From Treponema sp. (GTDB lineage Bacteria > Spirochaetota > Spirochaetia > Treponematales > Breznakiellaceae): a DNA stretch of 14,470 bases. The position numbers were made by a program, and so were the translations under genes. Each line of letters begins with the position of its first letter. The stretch's first letter is position 1. The stretch lies in contig JAISAN010000002.1 in assembly GCA_031266635.1 (NCBI GenBank), positions 1 through 14,470 of the forward strand, written 5' to 3'. The notes under the pieces were generated by a model, which was not told the origin of the DNA, did not search any database, and saw only the letters and a list, made by a program, of their open reading frames with translations. Of this stretch, positions 5,672-13,584 are shown piece after piece.

Positions 5672-8080
5672 ATGACGGAAGAAGCAGCGGAGATTTTGCA
5701 AAAAGAAAAAGCGGCCCTGGAAATTCAGGTAAAAAAGCTCAACCGGCAGGTGTCCATACAGCAGCAGGTTATGTACCGTTTTGAAAAGCTCTCTACTACC
5801 CGGGACCAACTGTCCCTGATGTTGAAAGATGCGCAGTCCAAGCAGGAAAAGTATATGAATATGATGCTGGAAAACAGTTCCAATATTATTATCCTGCTGG
5901 ACGGAGAAGGCCGTTTTGCCTATTGTACCGATACTTTTCTAAAAATAGCGGGGATACAGAATTTCGGCCTCATTGACGGGCAGCATTTTTCAGAAGTCTT
6001 TGAACGTTTCCATGACACGGTTTTTTCTTCCCATACCCAAACATACGTCCGGGAGGCCATGAACACGGCCGAAACCGTCCGGCAGGAAGAGATTGTTGAT
6101 CTTCGCGGCAGCGGCGATCCCCGGATTTATATTACCCATATCACCGCCATGCGGGACAAGGCGGGTACGGTGGAAGGTATTATGATCCTCTTCCACGACG
6201 TTACCGAAACCACCAGGGCGCGGCAGGCGGCGGAAGCGGCCTCCCAGGCAAAAAGCGCCTTTCTTGCCACCATGAGCCACGAAATCAGGACTCCCCTTAA
6301 CGCAATCATCGGCCTTTCGGAAATAGAGCTGCAAAAAGAGCTGCCCCACGATACCCATGAAGATCTGGAAAAGATATATAATTCAGGATCAACCCTTCTG
6401 GGACTTATCAATGATATTCTGGATATTTCCAAAATTGAGGCGGGGAACTTTGAGTTGATCCCCGTGGATTATGACAGCCCCAGCCTCATCAATGACACGG
6501 TGCAGTTAAATATCGTCCGTATCGGTTCCAAGCCTATCACCTTTAAATTGCTGGTCGATGAAACTCTGCCGGCCCGGTTCCACGGCGACGAATTGCGGGT
6601 AAAACAGATATTAAACAATCTCCTTTCCAACGCCTTTAAATATACCAAGTCGGGGCTGGTAACCCTGCAAATTTGCTGGGAAAAAATGGAAGCCGGGGCC
6701 ATGCTGCGGTTTATTATCAGTGATACCGGCCAGGGGATCAAAGAAGAGGATATTAAAAAACTTTTTTCCGAATACAGTCAGCTCGATACCCATGCGAACC
6801 GGAAGATTGAAGGTACGGGCCTGGGGCTTTCCATTACCAAAAAACTGGTAGAAATGATGGATGGTTCCATTGAGGTACAAAGTGAATACGGCTGGGGCAG
6901 CACTTTTATCGCCCGGGTGTTTCAGAAAATCGCCGAAGAACGGCCCATCGGGCCTGAGGTGGCGGAGAATCTCAAATCTTTCCGGTTTATCGAAAACCGG
7001 CGCAGCCGGACCAAAAACCTGATCCGGGCGCAGATGCCCTACGGCAAGGTTCTGGTGGTGGACGACGTGCTGACCAATCTGGATGTTGCCAAAGGGTTGA
7101 TGCTGCCATACGGTTTAACTATCGACTGCGTGTTGAGCGGCCAGGAAGCTATTGACGCCGTCCGGTCGGAAAAGGTGCGGTACAATGCGATTTTTATGGA
7201 TCACATGATGCCCGGCATGGACGGCATTGAGGCGACCCGGATTATCCGGAATGAAATCGGTACGAAATACGCGCGGACGGTTCCCATTATTGCCCTCACC
7301 GCCAACGCCCTGATGGGCAACGAGGAGATGTTCCTCACCAGCGGTTTTAATGCCTTTATCGCAAAGCCTATCGACATTATGCGGCTGGATACCCTGCTGA
7401 ACCAGTGGGTCCGGAACAAGGAAACCCGGGAAACCCTCTGGAAGGCCGATCCGGGGCAGGACGGCGGGGCGGCTCAAGCCGCCGCTTCGCTGGGCATGAC
7501 CAGGGTGGAAGAAGTGGATATTAAGGCCGGGGTGGAACGGTACGGGGAAGAAAAAATATACCTGAACATTCTCCGCTCGTATATAACCCACAGTCCCGGA
7601 TTGCTGGAAAAGCTCCGGGCCCTCTCCCCTGAAACCCTGGCGGATTACGCGATAACGGTCCACGGCCTTAAAGGCGCAAGTTACGGTATCTGCGCCGACG
7701 GGATCGGCAGGGAGGCGGAAGAACTGGAGCAGGCCGCCAGGGCCGGGGATTATGAGAGAGTGGCCGCGGATACCGGGGGATTTATCCTCCGGGTAGAACA
7801 GGCGCTGGAGGAACTGGGAGCGCTGGTGGAACAAAACACGGCGGGAGGACCGGCGAAACAGAACGTAAGTGTACCGGACCGGTCGCTTTTGGGGAAACTG
7901 TTGGACGCCAGCAAGCGGTTTAAGCCGGCAGTAATGGAAGAAGTACTGGCCGAACTGGAAAAATATGAATATGAAACCGGAGGGGACTTGATCTCCTGGC
8001 TTCGGGAACAACTGGACAATCTGGAATATGACGCTATCCGGGAACGGCTGGAGCAAGCCATAGAGTCCATTCCGGTATAA
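5672..8080 (+). CDS. Soluble hybrid histidine kinase: coiled coil-PAS-HisKA-HATPase-REC-Hpt
   Basis: An 802-residue protein with no membrane segment. In order it has a coiled coil (about 5-65), a PAS domain (about 66-182), HisKA with H203 in MSHEIRTPLN, HATPase with N316/N320, DTGQG (351-355) and GTGLGL (381-386), a receiver (about 458-580; D510, K565), and Hpt with H664 in TVHGLKGAS. A conserved tail (about 736-800) rich in charged residues follows. This is a complete His-Asp-His phosphorelay in one chain. Because it lacks a transmembrane sensor and follows the FIST gene by 10 bases, with AAGGGG as ribosome site, the FIST protein and the PAS domain probably supply its input. The terminal Hpt can pass phosphate to the receivers of the two HD-GYP regulators. 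The Hpt-tail coding region is about 96% identical in DNA to that of the second kinase. Confidence 0.92.
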   Translation: MTEEAAEILQKEKAALEIQVKKLNRQVSIQQQVMYRFEKLSTTRDQLSLMLKDAQSKQEKYMNMMLENSSNIIILLDGEGRFAYCTDTFLKIAGIQNFGLIDGQHFSEVFERFHDTVFSSHTQTYVREAMNTAETVRQEEIVDLRGSGDPRIYITHITAMRDKAGTVEGIMILFHDVTETTRARQAAEAASQAKSAFLATMSHEIRTPLNAIIGLSEIELQKELPHDTHEDLEKIYNSGSTLLGLINDILDISKIEAGNFELIPVDYDSPSLINDTVQLNIVRIGSKPITFKLLVDETLPARFHGDELRVKQILNNLLSNAFKYTKSGLVTLQICWEKMEAGAMLRFIISDTGQGIKEEDIKKLFSEYSQLDTHANRKIEGTGLGLSITKKLVEMMDGSIEVQSEYGWGSTFIARVFQKIAEERPIGPEVAENLKSFRFIENRRSRTKNLIRAQMPYGKVLVVDDVLTNLDVAKGLMLPYGLTIDCVLSGQEAIDAVRSEKVRYNAIFMDHMMPGMDGIEATRIIRNEIGTKYARTVPIIALTANALMGNEEMFLTSGFNAFIAKPIDIMRLDTLLNQWVRNKETRETLWKADPGQDGGAAQAAASLGMTRVEEVDIKAGVERYGEEKIYLNILRSYITHSPGLLEKLRALSPETLADYAITVHGLKGASYGICADGIGREAEELEQAARAGDYERVAADTGGFILRVEQALEELGALVEQNTAGGPAKQNVSVPDRSLLGKLLDASKRFKPAVMEEVLAELEKYEYETGGDLISWLREQLDNLEYDAIRERLEQAIESIPV

Positions 8081-8085
8081 TTGAG

Positions 8086-8120
8086 GCTGTTCAATAACCC
8101 GGTTGGTTATCGAACAAGTC
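8086..8120. repeat. Intergenic hairpin repeat, copy D
   Basis: ATAACC (8094-8099) pairs with GGTTAT (8105-8110) and GTTC (8089-8092) with GAAC (8112-8115), with one A/C mismatch. The tail GAACAAGTC is shared with copy F and close to those of C and E. It starts 5 bases after the first kinase's stop and ends just before the lipid-kinase ribosome site. Confidence 0.62.
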
Positions 8121-8134
8121 TAATGGAGTTTTGT

Positions 8135-9130
8135 ATGGATGATGTTGCTGACAGAAAACATCTTTTTATCATTAACCCCAAGTCCTTCCCCCGCAAAGGA
8201 GAGCTGGAAAGATTTATATCACAAGCAGAAAAACATTTTAGCGCCAACGGAATATCCGGATTTTCCTGCCATGTTTCACGGTATCCCCGGGACGCCATCA
8301 GCGTTGTCAGAAAACACCTGATCGGCGCCCGGCCGGAAACAATGGTCCGGGTGTACGCGGTGGGAGGCGATGGAATAGCTTTTGATTGTCTTAACGGTAT
8401 TGTTGGTTTGTCCAACGCGGAACTGGCCATTATGCCTTTTGGAGGGGGAAGTGATTTTATCCGGGCCTTTGGGGACGAACATTATGATGAGTTCAAAGAT
8501 ATACAGTTGCAGACCGCTGCCCCGGCGGTTCCAACGGATATTATCCACTGCGGCAATAATTACGCCCTGAATTTCTGTACCGTTGGCATGGAAGCGGCTT
8601 CGGTAATACTGGCCGCTCCCCTGAACAAGCGTTTTGAAAGTGCCCGCGCCCGGTTTCCGGGCTTAACGGGCTTTTTTTATGCCCTGGGCGGGCTCATAGG
8701 GGCTTTTGACAAAAGTCTTATCGGCCAGCGTTATGATCTGCGGATTGACGGCGAAGATTTCAGCGGCAAATACAATATTATCAATGTTGCCAACGGTCCC
8801 TGTTATGGGGCCGGAAAATCCGCGGTTGTTACGGCTGTACCGGATGATGGAATTCTGGATATTATGATAGTACAGAAAACCGGTTCCCTCAAAATTCTGC
8901 GGCTCCAGGCCGCTTATTTGCGGGGGGAATATTATAAACATCCCCGGGAGTGTATATTACGGCGGGCCAAAAAAGTTTCTATCCGTTCAGAGCGGCCCCT
9001 GATGGTCAATATGGACGGGGAGGCTTTTTTTGATTCGCGTATTACCATTGAAATTGTTCCCCGGGCGGTAAAAATAGCCGCCGTTAATAACGTGTTTTAC
9101 CGGAGGAGGGCGGAATTCCATGAACCATAA
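8135..9130 (+). CDS. Diacylglycerol-kinase-like lipid kinase
   Basis: 331 residues from ATG 8135, chosen because GGAG (8125-8128) lies 6 bases upstream. The in-frame starts at 8081 and 8123 run through hairpin copy D or lack a ribosome site. It belongs to the DagK/YegS/sphingosine-kinase catalytic superfamily: FIINPKS near the N-terminus, AVGGDGIAFDCLNG (about 75-88) where the family has GGDGT, PFGGGSDFIRAFG (101-113) where it has GTxNDFAR, and VNMDGE near the C-terminus. These enzymes phosphorylate diacylglycerol or related lipids with ATP at the inner membrane. GGDGI in place of GGDGT and SD in place of ND may mark a divergent substrate. Its last 11 bases overlap the second kinase gene, so it is an integral part of the signalling operon; its role there is unknown. 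Confidence 0.82.
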   Translation: MDDVADRKHLFIINPKSFPRKGELERFISQAEKHFSANGISGFSCHVSRYPRDAISVVRKHLIGARPETMVRVYAVGGDGIAFDCLNGIVGLSNAELAIMPFGGGSDFIRAFGDEHYDEFKDIQLQTAAPAVPTDIIHCGNNYALNFCTVGMEAASVILAAPLNKRFESARARFPGLTGFFYALGGLIGAFDKSLIGQRYDLRIDGEDFSGKYNIINVANGPCYGAGKSAVVTAVPDDGILDIMIVQKTGSLKILRLQAAYLRGEYYKHPRECILRRAKKVSIRSERPLMVNMDGEAFFDSRITIEIVPRAVKIAAVNNVFYRRRAEFHEP

Positions 9131-11906
9131 ACGGCAGGGCCTCCAAAAGATTGGCGGCGCTCATTATTACCGTCTGGCAAACACACTGTCCTTTTGTTCG
9201 GTCGTGCTTTTTGGGATTTTCCGGGGCATTGAATATCTGGAACAGCGGGATTATGTTTCCCTTACCTCGCTGCTTGTTTTTGTATCAATTAGCCTGGTAA
9301 TCCAGCTTGTGTTGTTCCGTATTGTTCAAAAATTCCGTGATACGGCCATCCTGGTGCCTCTTTTTGTATTTGCCGTGTATATCGCCGGTTCCATCAAAGT
9401 CGGCAGTTTCAGCCATTTTTTTATCGTGTACCTCGCCCTCTGTATTATTGCGGGAATGTATTTTCAGCCACGGAACATGTTCCTCTTTATCCTGATTACC
9501 AATGTGCTTATTTTATGTATGTTTTTTTCCGGCGCTTTTATTCATGAGCGGACGGGGATCAGCAGCAGGACCGAACTGCTCGCCAGTTGGGTTGTGGCTT
9601 TCTGCGGTTCTATTCTGGTGTATATGATCACCCGGTTTACCTGGGATAAAAATTCCGCTTCCGTCAAGGCGGAAGATACCTTTACCACTCTCATGGCCAC
9701 AACCCCCAACCTCATCGCCATGGTGGATGAACTGAACTGTATTACCTATATCAGCAGACCCCTGGCGGAATTTGCCCATATCCAGAATTCCAAACTGCCC
9801 GTAGGACGGCCCCTGCTGGACCTTTTCGGGGAAATGAATATCAAAATGATGATCAGTGAAATTCTGGAAAACCCCGGATGTTTTGAGGATGCCCGGGAAA
9901 TTATCAGAAACGGAAAGTCCCGGTATTTTAAGATTATCTCCGATAAACTGGCGGGAGATACCAAGGGAACTTTTATCGACATTACCGACATCACCTCGGT
10001 AGTCCAGTCCAAACTGGAAGCGGAAGCGGCCAACCGATCCAAAAGCGCTTTTCTCGCTACCATGAGTCACGAGATCCGCACCCCCCTTAACGCAATCATC
10101 GGCCTTTCGGAAATAGAGCTGCAGCGGAACCCGCCGGCGGAAACACGGGCGGCTCTGGAAAAGATTCACAGTTCAGGATCAGGTCTTTTGGGAATCATCA
10201 ACGATATACTGGACATTTCCAAAATAGAAGCGGGCAGCTTTACCCTGATCCCGGTGGATTACGACAGCCCCAGCCTGATCAATGATACGGTTCAGCTTAA
10301 CATTGTCCGTATCGGTTCCAAGCCCATTGAATTTGAACTGGAGATCGATGAAACCCTGCCGGCCCGGCTCCACGGGGACGAGGTGCGGGTCAAACAGATT
10401 TTGAACAACCTGCTTTCCAACGCCTTTAAATATACCCGGGAAGGAACGGTTGTTCTGCGGATCCACTGGGAGGTGCGGGAACAGGATCTGATGCTTGTGT
10501 TTATTGTGGAAGACACCGGCCGGGGGATCAAAAAAGAAGACCTGGGCAAACTTTTTTCCGAATACAGCCAGCTTGACACCCATGCGAACCGGAAAATCGA
10601 AGGAACCGGACTGGGGCTTTCCATCACCAAAAAACTGGTGGATATGATGGAAGGAACTATACAGGTGGAAAGCGAATACGGCGCGGGGAGTATTTTTACC
10701 GCCCGGATCCGCCAGGGGATTGCCGCCGCTGAACCTCTGGGCCGGGATATGGTGGAAAGCCTGAAAAGCCTCCGGTATCAGGAAGATCGGCATAGCTGGG
10801 GGAAAAACCTTATTCGATCCTGGATGCCCTATGGTAAGACCCTGGTGGTAGATGATGTGGTTACCAATCTGGATGTCGCCAAAGGGCTGATGCTTCCCTA
10901 TGGTTTAACCATTGACTGTGTTTCAAGCGGCCAGGAAGCGGTTGATAAAATCCGGCAGGAAAAGGCGCATTACAACCTGGTCTTTATGGATCACATGATG
11001 CCCGGCATGGATGGTATTGAGGCGGTCCGGATTATCCGGAATGAGATCGGCACGGAATACGCACAAACTGTCCCCATTATCGCCCTTACCGCCAATGCCC
11101 TGGCGGGGAACGAGGAGATGTTCCTCTCCAACGGTTTTAACGATTTTATCTCAAAACCCATTGATCTTATGCGGCTGGATACCCTGCTGAACCAGTGGAT
11201 CCGGGACCGGCAAAGCGAAGAAACCCTGCAAAACGCCCGGCGGACGCAAACGGAAAAATCCGGCAAAAATCCGGAACAGGGCGCCGCCGGGACAGCAAAT
11301 CCCGCCGCCGTCCCGGCGGACAGGCCCGGAATGAAAGCGATAAACTTTAAGGCCGGAGTGGAACGGTACGGGGGAGAAAAGATATACCTGAACATTCTCC
11401 GCTCGTATATAACCCACAGTCCCGGATTGCTGGAAAAACTCCGGGCCCTCTCCCCTGAAACCCTGGCGGATTACGCGATAACGGTTCACGGCCTAAAAGG
11501 CGCAAGTTACGGTATCTGCGCCGACGGGATCGGCAGGGAGGCGGAAGAACTGGAGCAGGCCGCCAAGGCCGGGGATTATGAGAGAGTGTCCGCGGATACC
11601 GGAGGATTTATCCTCCGGGTAGAACAGGCGCTGGAGGAACTGGGAGCGCTGGTGGAACAAAACACGGCGGGGGGACCGGCGAAACAGAACGTAAGTGCAC
11701 CGGACCGGGCGCTTTTGGGGAAACTGTTGGACGCCAGCAAGCGGTTTAAGCCTGCGGTAATGGAAGAAGTGCTGGCCGAACTGGAAAAGTATGAATATGA
11801 AACCGGAGGGGAGTTGATCTCCTGGCTTCGGGAACAATTGGACAATCTGGAATATGACGCTATCCGGGAACGGCTGGAACAAGCGTTTGAAATTGCCCCT
11901 GAATGA
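9120..11906 (+). CDS. Membrane hybrid histidine kinase: 6TM-PAS-HisKA-HATPase-REC-Hpt
   Basis: A 928-residue protein with about six membrane helices (roughly 22-38, 47-66, 75-92, 98-114, 120-140, 152-172). A PAS-like domain follows (about 183-295), then HisKA with H317 (MSHEIRTPLN), HATPase with DTGRG (465-469) and GTGLGL (495-500), a receiver (about 573-695; D624, K679), a low-complexity linker (about 700-740), Hpt with H790, and the same charged tail as the first kinase. From HisKA on it is a paralogue of the soluble kinase, so both may feed the same HD-GYP receivers from different stimuli, one cytosolic and one at the membrane. GGAGGAGG (9102-9109) precedes its ATG, which lies inside the lipid-kinase gene (11-base overlap). 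The sensor signal cannot be predicted; no periplasmic ligand domain is present. Confidence 0.92.
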   Translation: MNHKRQGLQKIGGAHYYRLANTLSFCSVVLFGIFRGIEYLEQRDYVSLTSLLVFVSISLVIQLVLFRIVQKFRDTAILVPLFVFAVYIAGSIKVGSFSHFFIVYLALCIIAGMYFQPRNMFLFILITNVLILCMFFSGAFIHERTGISSRTELLASWVVAFCGSILVYMITRFTWDKNSASVKAEDTFTTLMATTPNLIAMVDELNCITYISRPLAEFAHIQNSKLPVGRPLLDLFGEMNIKMMISEILENPGCFEDAREIIRNGKSRYFKIISDKLAGDTKGTFIDITDITSVVQSKLEAEAANRSKSAFLATMSHEIRTPLNAIIGLSEIELQRNPPAETRAALEKIHSSGSGLLGIINDILDISKIEAGSFTLIPVDYDSPSLINDTVQLNIVRIGSKPIEFELEIDETLPARLHGDEVRVKQILNNLLSNAFKYTREGTVVLRIHWEVREQDLMLVFIVEDTGRGIKKEDLGKLFSEYSQLDTHANRKIEGTGLGLSITKKLVDMMEGTIQVESEYGAGSIFTARIRQGIAAAEPLGRDMVESLKSLRYQEDRHSWGKNLIRSWMPYGKTLVVDDVVTNLDVAKGLMLPYGLTIDCVSSGQEAVDKIRQEKAHYNLVFMDHMMPGMDGIEAVRIIRNEIGTEYAQTVPIIALTANALAGNEEMFLSNGFNDFISKPIDLMRLDTLLNQWIRDRQSEETLQNARRTQTEKSGKNPEQGAAGTANPAAVPADRPGMKAINFKAGVERYGGEKIYLNILRSYITHSPGLLEKLRALSPETLADYAITVHGLKGASYGICADGIGREAEELEQAAKAGDYERVSADTGGFILRVEQALEELGALVEQNTAGGPAKQNVSAPDRALLGKLLDASKRFKPAVMEEVLAELEKYEYETGGELISWLREQLDNLEYDAIRERLEQAFEIAPE

Positions 11907-11923
11907 GGGTGTTTTTCATTAGA

Positions 11924-11956
11924 GTTGTTTGGAAACTTCAGTTTCCGAACAAATCC
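11924..11956. repeat. Intergenic hairpin repeat, copy E
   Basis: TTGTTTGGAAAC (11925-11936) pairs along its full 12 bases with GTTTCCGAACAA (11941-11952), with one T-G wobble, around a TTCA loop. It lies 18 bases after the second kinase's stop and is the best-formed copy of the family. No U-tract follows, so it is not a typical Rho-independent terminator. Confidence 0.72.
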
Positions 11957-11967
11957 GCTTAAAAACC

Positions 11968-12016
11968 GCAAAATGCCATGCATTTTGCAAGGCTTGCAAG
12001 CTAACCTTTGGTTAGC
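11968..12016. repeat. Two further perfect hairpins and a palindrome before the recombinase
   Basis: GCAAAATGC (11968-11976) pairs with GCATTTTGC (11980-11988), loop CAT. TTGCAAG occurs twice (11985-11991 and 11994-12000), the second inside the palindrome CTTGCAAG (11993-12000). GCTAACC (12000-12006) pairs with GGTTAGC (12010-12016), loop TTT. The density of structure is unlike the other intergenic gaps. Confidence 0.6.
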
Positions 12017-12017
12017 A

Positions 12018-12045
12018 GACAACCAACCGGGTTGTCGAACAAGTC
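12018..12045. repeat. Intergenic hairpin repeat, copy F
   Basis: GACAACC (12018-12024) pairs with GGTTGTC (12030-12036) around AACCG, followed by GAACAAGTC as in copy D. It lies 24 bases before the recombinase ATG. Confidence 0.58.
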
Positions 12046-12068
12046 AATTTTTATGGTATTATACAGGT

Positions 12069-13349
12069 ATGAATGTAGTCTATCTTTTTCATCATGATGA
12101 TAAAACAACGGTTCCCTTTTATGATTATGATCCGGTTTTATTCCAAACCCTGGTTCGAAGTAAAACCGGTTTTTGGGATTATTCCAGGGCTCAATATATA
12201 ATATTGCGGAATGATCTTGACGGCGATACTCTGCGCCGCCTTTTCCCCGGCCGCCCCTGCGTTGAGTTTGGCCGGACTTCCGGTACATCGGTCAGGGTTT
12301 CCGGTTTTTTTGGCCGTCCCTGGACGCTTAATGCTTCTCCGGCCCTTGAAGGCAGGCCCGGCGCGTCAAATTTGCCGGACAGGTGTCCCGGCCAGGAAAC
12401 CGCCGGTCATAATCCGCCGGCGTCAAGCCCCGCCCCGGCATTGCCGAACCTTCCGCTTATAAGCGATACCGACTGTCTCATTGAATCCCTTAATCTCCCC
12501 GAAATGTTCTCCCCCCTTTGGGCGGAGAAACTGGAGGCTGAACTCCATTCACGGAAATACAGCTTCCACACCATCCGTTCCTATCTGTATTACAACAAAA
12601 ACCTTTGCCGGAGAATCCAAAAACGTCCCGAAGCCGTTACCGCGGAGGACATCAGGAATTATCTCGCCTATCTTGATAAAGCGCTGGATCTTTCCGCCTC
12701 ATCCATGAATTTGGCCATAAGTTCGCTCAAATTCTTCTATAAATTTGTGCTGAAAAAGGATATAGCCCGGGAACAACACCGCCCTCGGCACGACAAAAAA
12801 CTTCCCGGTGTCCTTGCCGAATCAGAGATCAAGAATCTACTGAACTGTGAAAAAAATCCCAAACACCGCCTTCTCCTTATGCTGGCTTATTCCTCCGGCC
12901 TCCGGGTTAGCGAAGTGGTGGCCCTGAAAAAGGAACACATTGATTTTCAGCGAAAAGTGATATTGATCCATAACGGCAAAGGACGAAGAGACCGTTACAC
13001 CCTGCTTTCAAACCGGGCCGCGGATTTCATTATGCAATATTGCAGCCTCCATGAAATTGATGAATGGCTATTCCCCGGTATCTCCGCCAACTGCCATCTT
13101 TCGGTTCGATCCGCCCAGAATATATTCATAAAAGCCCTCGGAAAAGCCCGGATCAACAAACCCGTATCGATACACAGCCTCCGCCACACCTTTGCCACCC
13201 ATCTGCTTGAAAACGGCACCGACATCCGTTACATTCAGGAACTCCTCGGCCATACCGCTCTCCGCACCACCCAGCGCTACACCCACATCGCCCGCCGTTC
13301 CATCATGAAAATCCGAAGCCCCCTGGACAACCTCCCCACCCCCGATTAA
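12069..13349 (+). CDS. Tyrosine recombinase, candidate integron-type integrase
   Basis: 426 residues from ATG 12069 (MNVVYLFHH). The frame also runs back to 11925 but that part only reads through hairpins. Residues 1-75 form a small extra domain (PFYDYDP, WDYSRAQYIIL, LRRLFPG, CVEF) like those before some Bacteroidetes-type integrases. A Pro/Ser-rich linker, a SAM-like core-binding domain (about 147-242) and a catalytic domain follow. The catalytic set is complete: R279 (GLRVSE), K304 (GKGRRD), H369 and R372 (HSLRH), H395 (LGH), nucleophile Y404 (QRYTH). The end SPLDNLP resembles the IntI terminus SPLDALP, which XerC/D relatives also share. The segment between K304 and H369 is about 66 residues, as in XerD, so the IntI-specific insertion is absent. 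Its 3' end faces a cassette 136 bases away. It could be the integron integrase, an unrelated XerC/D-like enzyme, or a degraded element's integrase. Confidence 0.85.
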   Translation: MNVVYLFHHDDKTTVPFYDYDPVLFQTLVRSKTGFWDYSRAQYIILRNDLDGDTLRRLFPGRPCVEFGRTSGTSVRVSGFFGRPWTLNASPALEGRPGASNLPDRCPGQETAGHNPPASSPAPALPNLPLISDTDCLIESLNLPEMFSPLWAEKLEAELHSRKYSFHTIRSYLYYNKNLCRRIQKRPEAVTAEDIRNYLAYLDKALDLSASSMNLAISSLKFFYKFVLKKDIAREQHRPRHDKKLPGVLAESEIKNLLNCEKNPKHRLLLMLAYSSGLRVSEVVALKKEHIDFQRKVILIHNGKGRRDRYTLLSNRAADFIMQYCSLHEIDEWLFPGISANCHLSVRSAQNIFIKALGKARINKPVSIHSLRHTFATHLLENGTDIRYIQELLGHTALRTTQRYTHIARRSIMKIRSPLDNLPTPD

Positions 13350-13491
13350 CCCCCCCTTTCGTCTACCCCCCTCCCAAGTGATATAACACGCAACTCCCAG
13401 CGCTTTACCTCCCTTATATGTCAATAATACGATAGCATAGTAGTAATATCCTGAAACCATATCACGAAGAAACAGAGAAGGAACGTTATAC
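13350..13491 (+). other. Candidate attI region with first cassette junction
   Basis: There is no gene here. A C/T-rich stretch (13350-13376) follows the recombinase stop. ATATAAC (13381-13387) is an imperfect inverted copy of GTTATAC (13485-13491). GTTATAC matches the right-hand core site paired with the attC at the window end. The bases before 13485 cannot fold against the attC arm, so the junction looks like attI rather than a second attC. The recombination point would be between G13485 and T13486. The attI call is inference. Confidence 0.5.
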
Positions 13492-13502
13492 GCAATGCGC
13501 CC
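13485..13502 (+). other. Integron core site at the left cassette boundary
   Basis: The 18 bases GTTATACGCAATGCGCCC are complementary at 17 of 18 positions to 14293-14310. These are the two halves expected at the ends of an inserted cassette: R' plus conserved flank on the left, R'' plus flank on the right. Confidence 0.78.
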
Positions 13503-13536
13503 TAAAATTTGTTTAGAAATTTATTGAACGAAGGAC

Positions 13537-13567
13537 TTGACAAAAAAATAAAAATATTAAATAGTAT
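13537..13567 (+). promoter_or_regulatory. Promoter inside the cassette
   Basis: TTGACA (13537-13542) and TAGTAT (13562-13567), 19 bases apart, stand in an A/T-rich stretch 18 bases before the transglutaminase-like start. The -35 is perfect; the -10 and spacing are suboptimal. Most integron cassettes are promoterless, so this would let the gene be expressed independently of its array position. Confidence 0.55.
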
Positions 13568-13584
13568 AAACAATGGAGGAAATT

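Noticed and set aside
7115..8056. Minus-strand ORF of 313 codons opposite the first kinase
   Set aside because: It is a shadow of the conserved REC-Hpt coding region; a related shadow appears opposite the second kinase. No ribosome site or recognisable domain.
8081..8134. Earlier starts (8081, 8123) for the lipid kinase
   Set aside because: They read through hairpin copy D, and neither has a ribosome site; GGAG is correctly placed for ATG 8135.
11925..12068. Earlier TTG start for the recombinase
   Set aside because: These 48 codons translate hairpin repeats and give no recognisable domain; ATG 12069 begins the plausible protein.
12069..13349. Calling the recombinase a standard IntI, or the housekeeping XerC/XerD
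   Set aside because: The IntI-specific insertion is absent, and the extra N-terminal domain plus cassette context do not fit a housekeeping Xer enzyme. Left as tyrosine recombinase, integron candidate.
13350..13376. C-rich tract after the recombinase as a phase-variation tract
   Set aside because: It is downstream of the stop codon and interrupted; nothing suggests slippage control of a gene.
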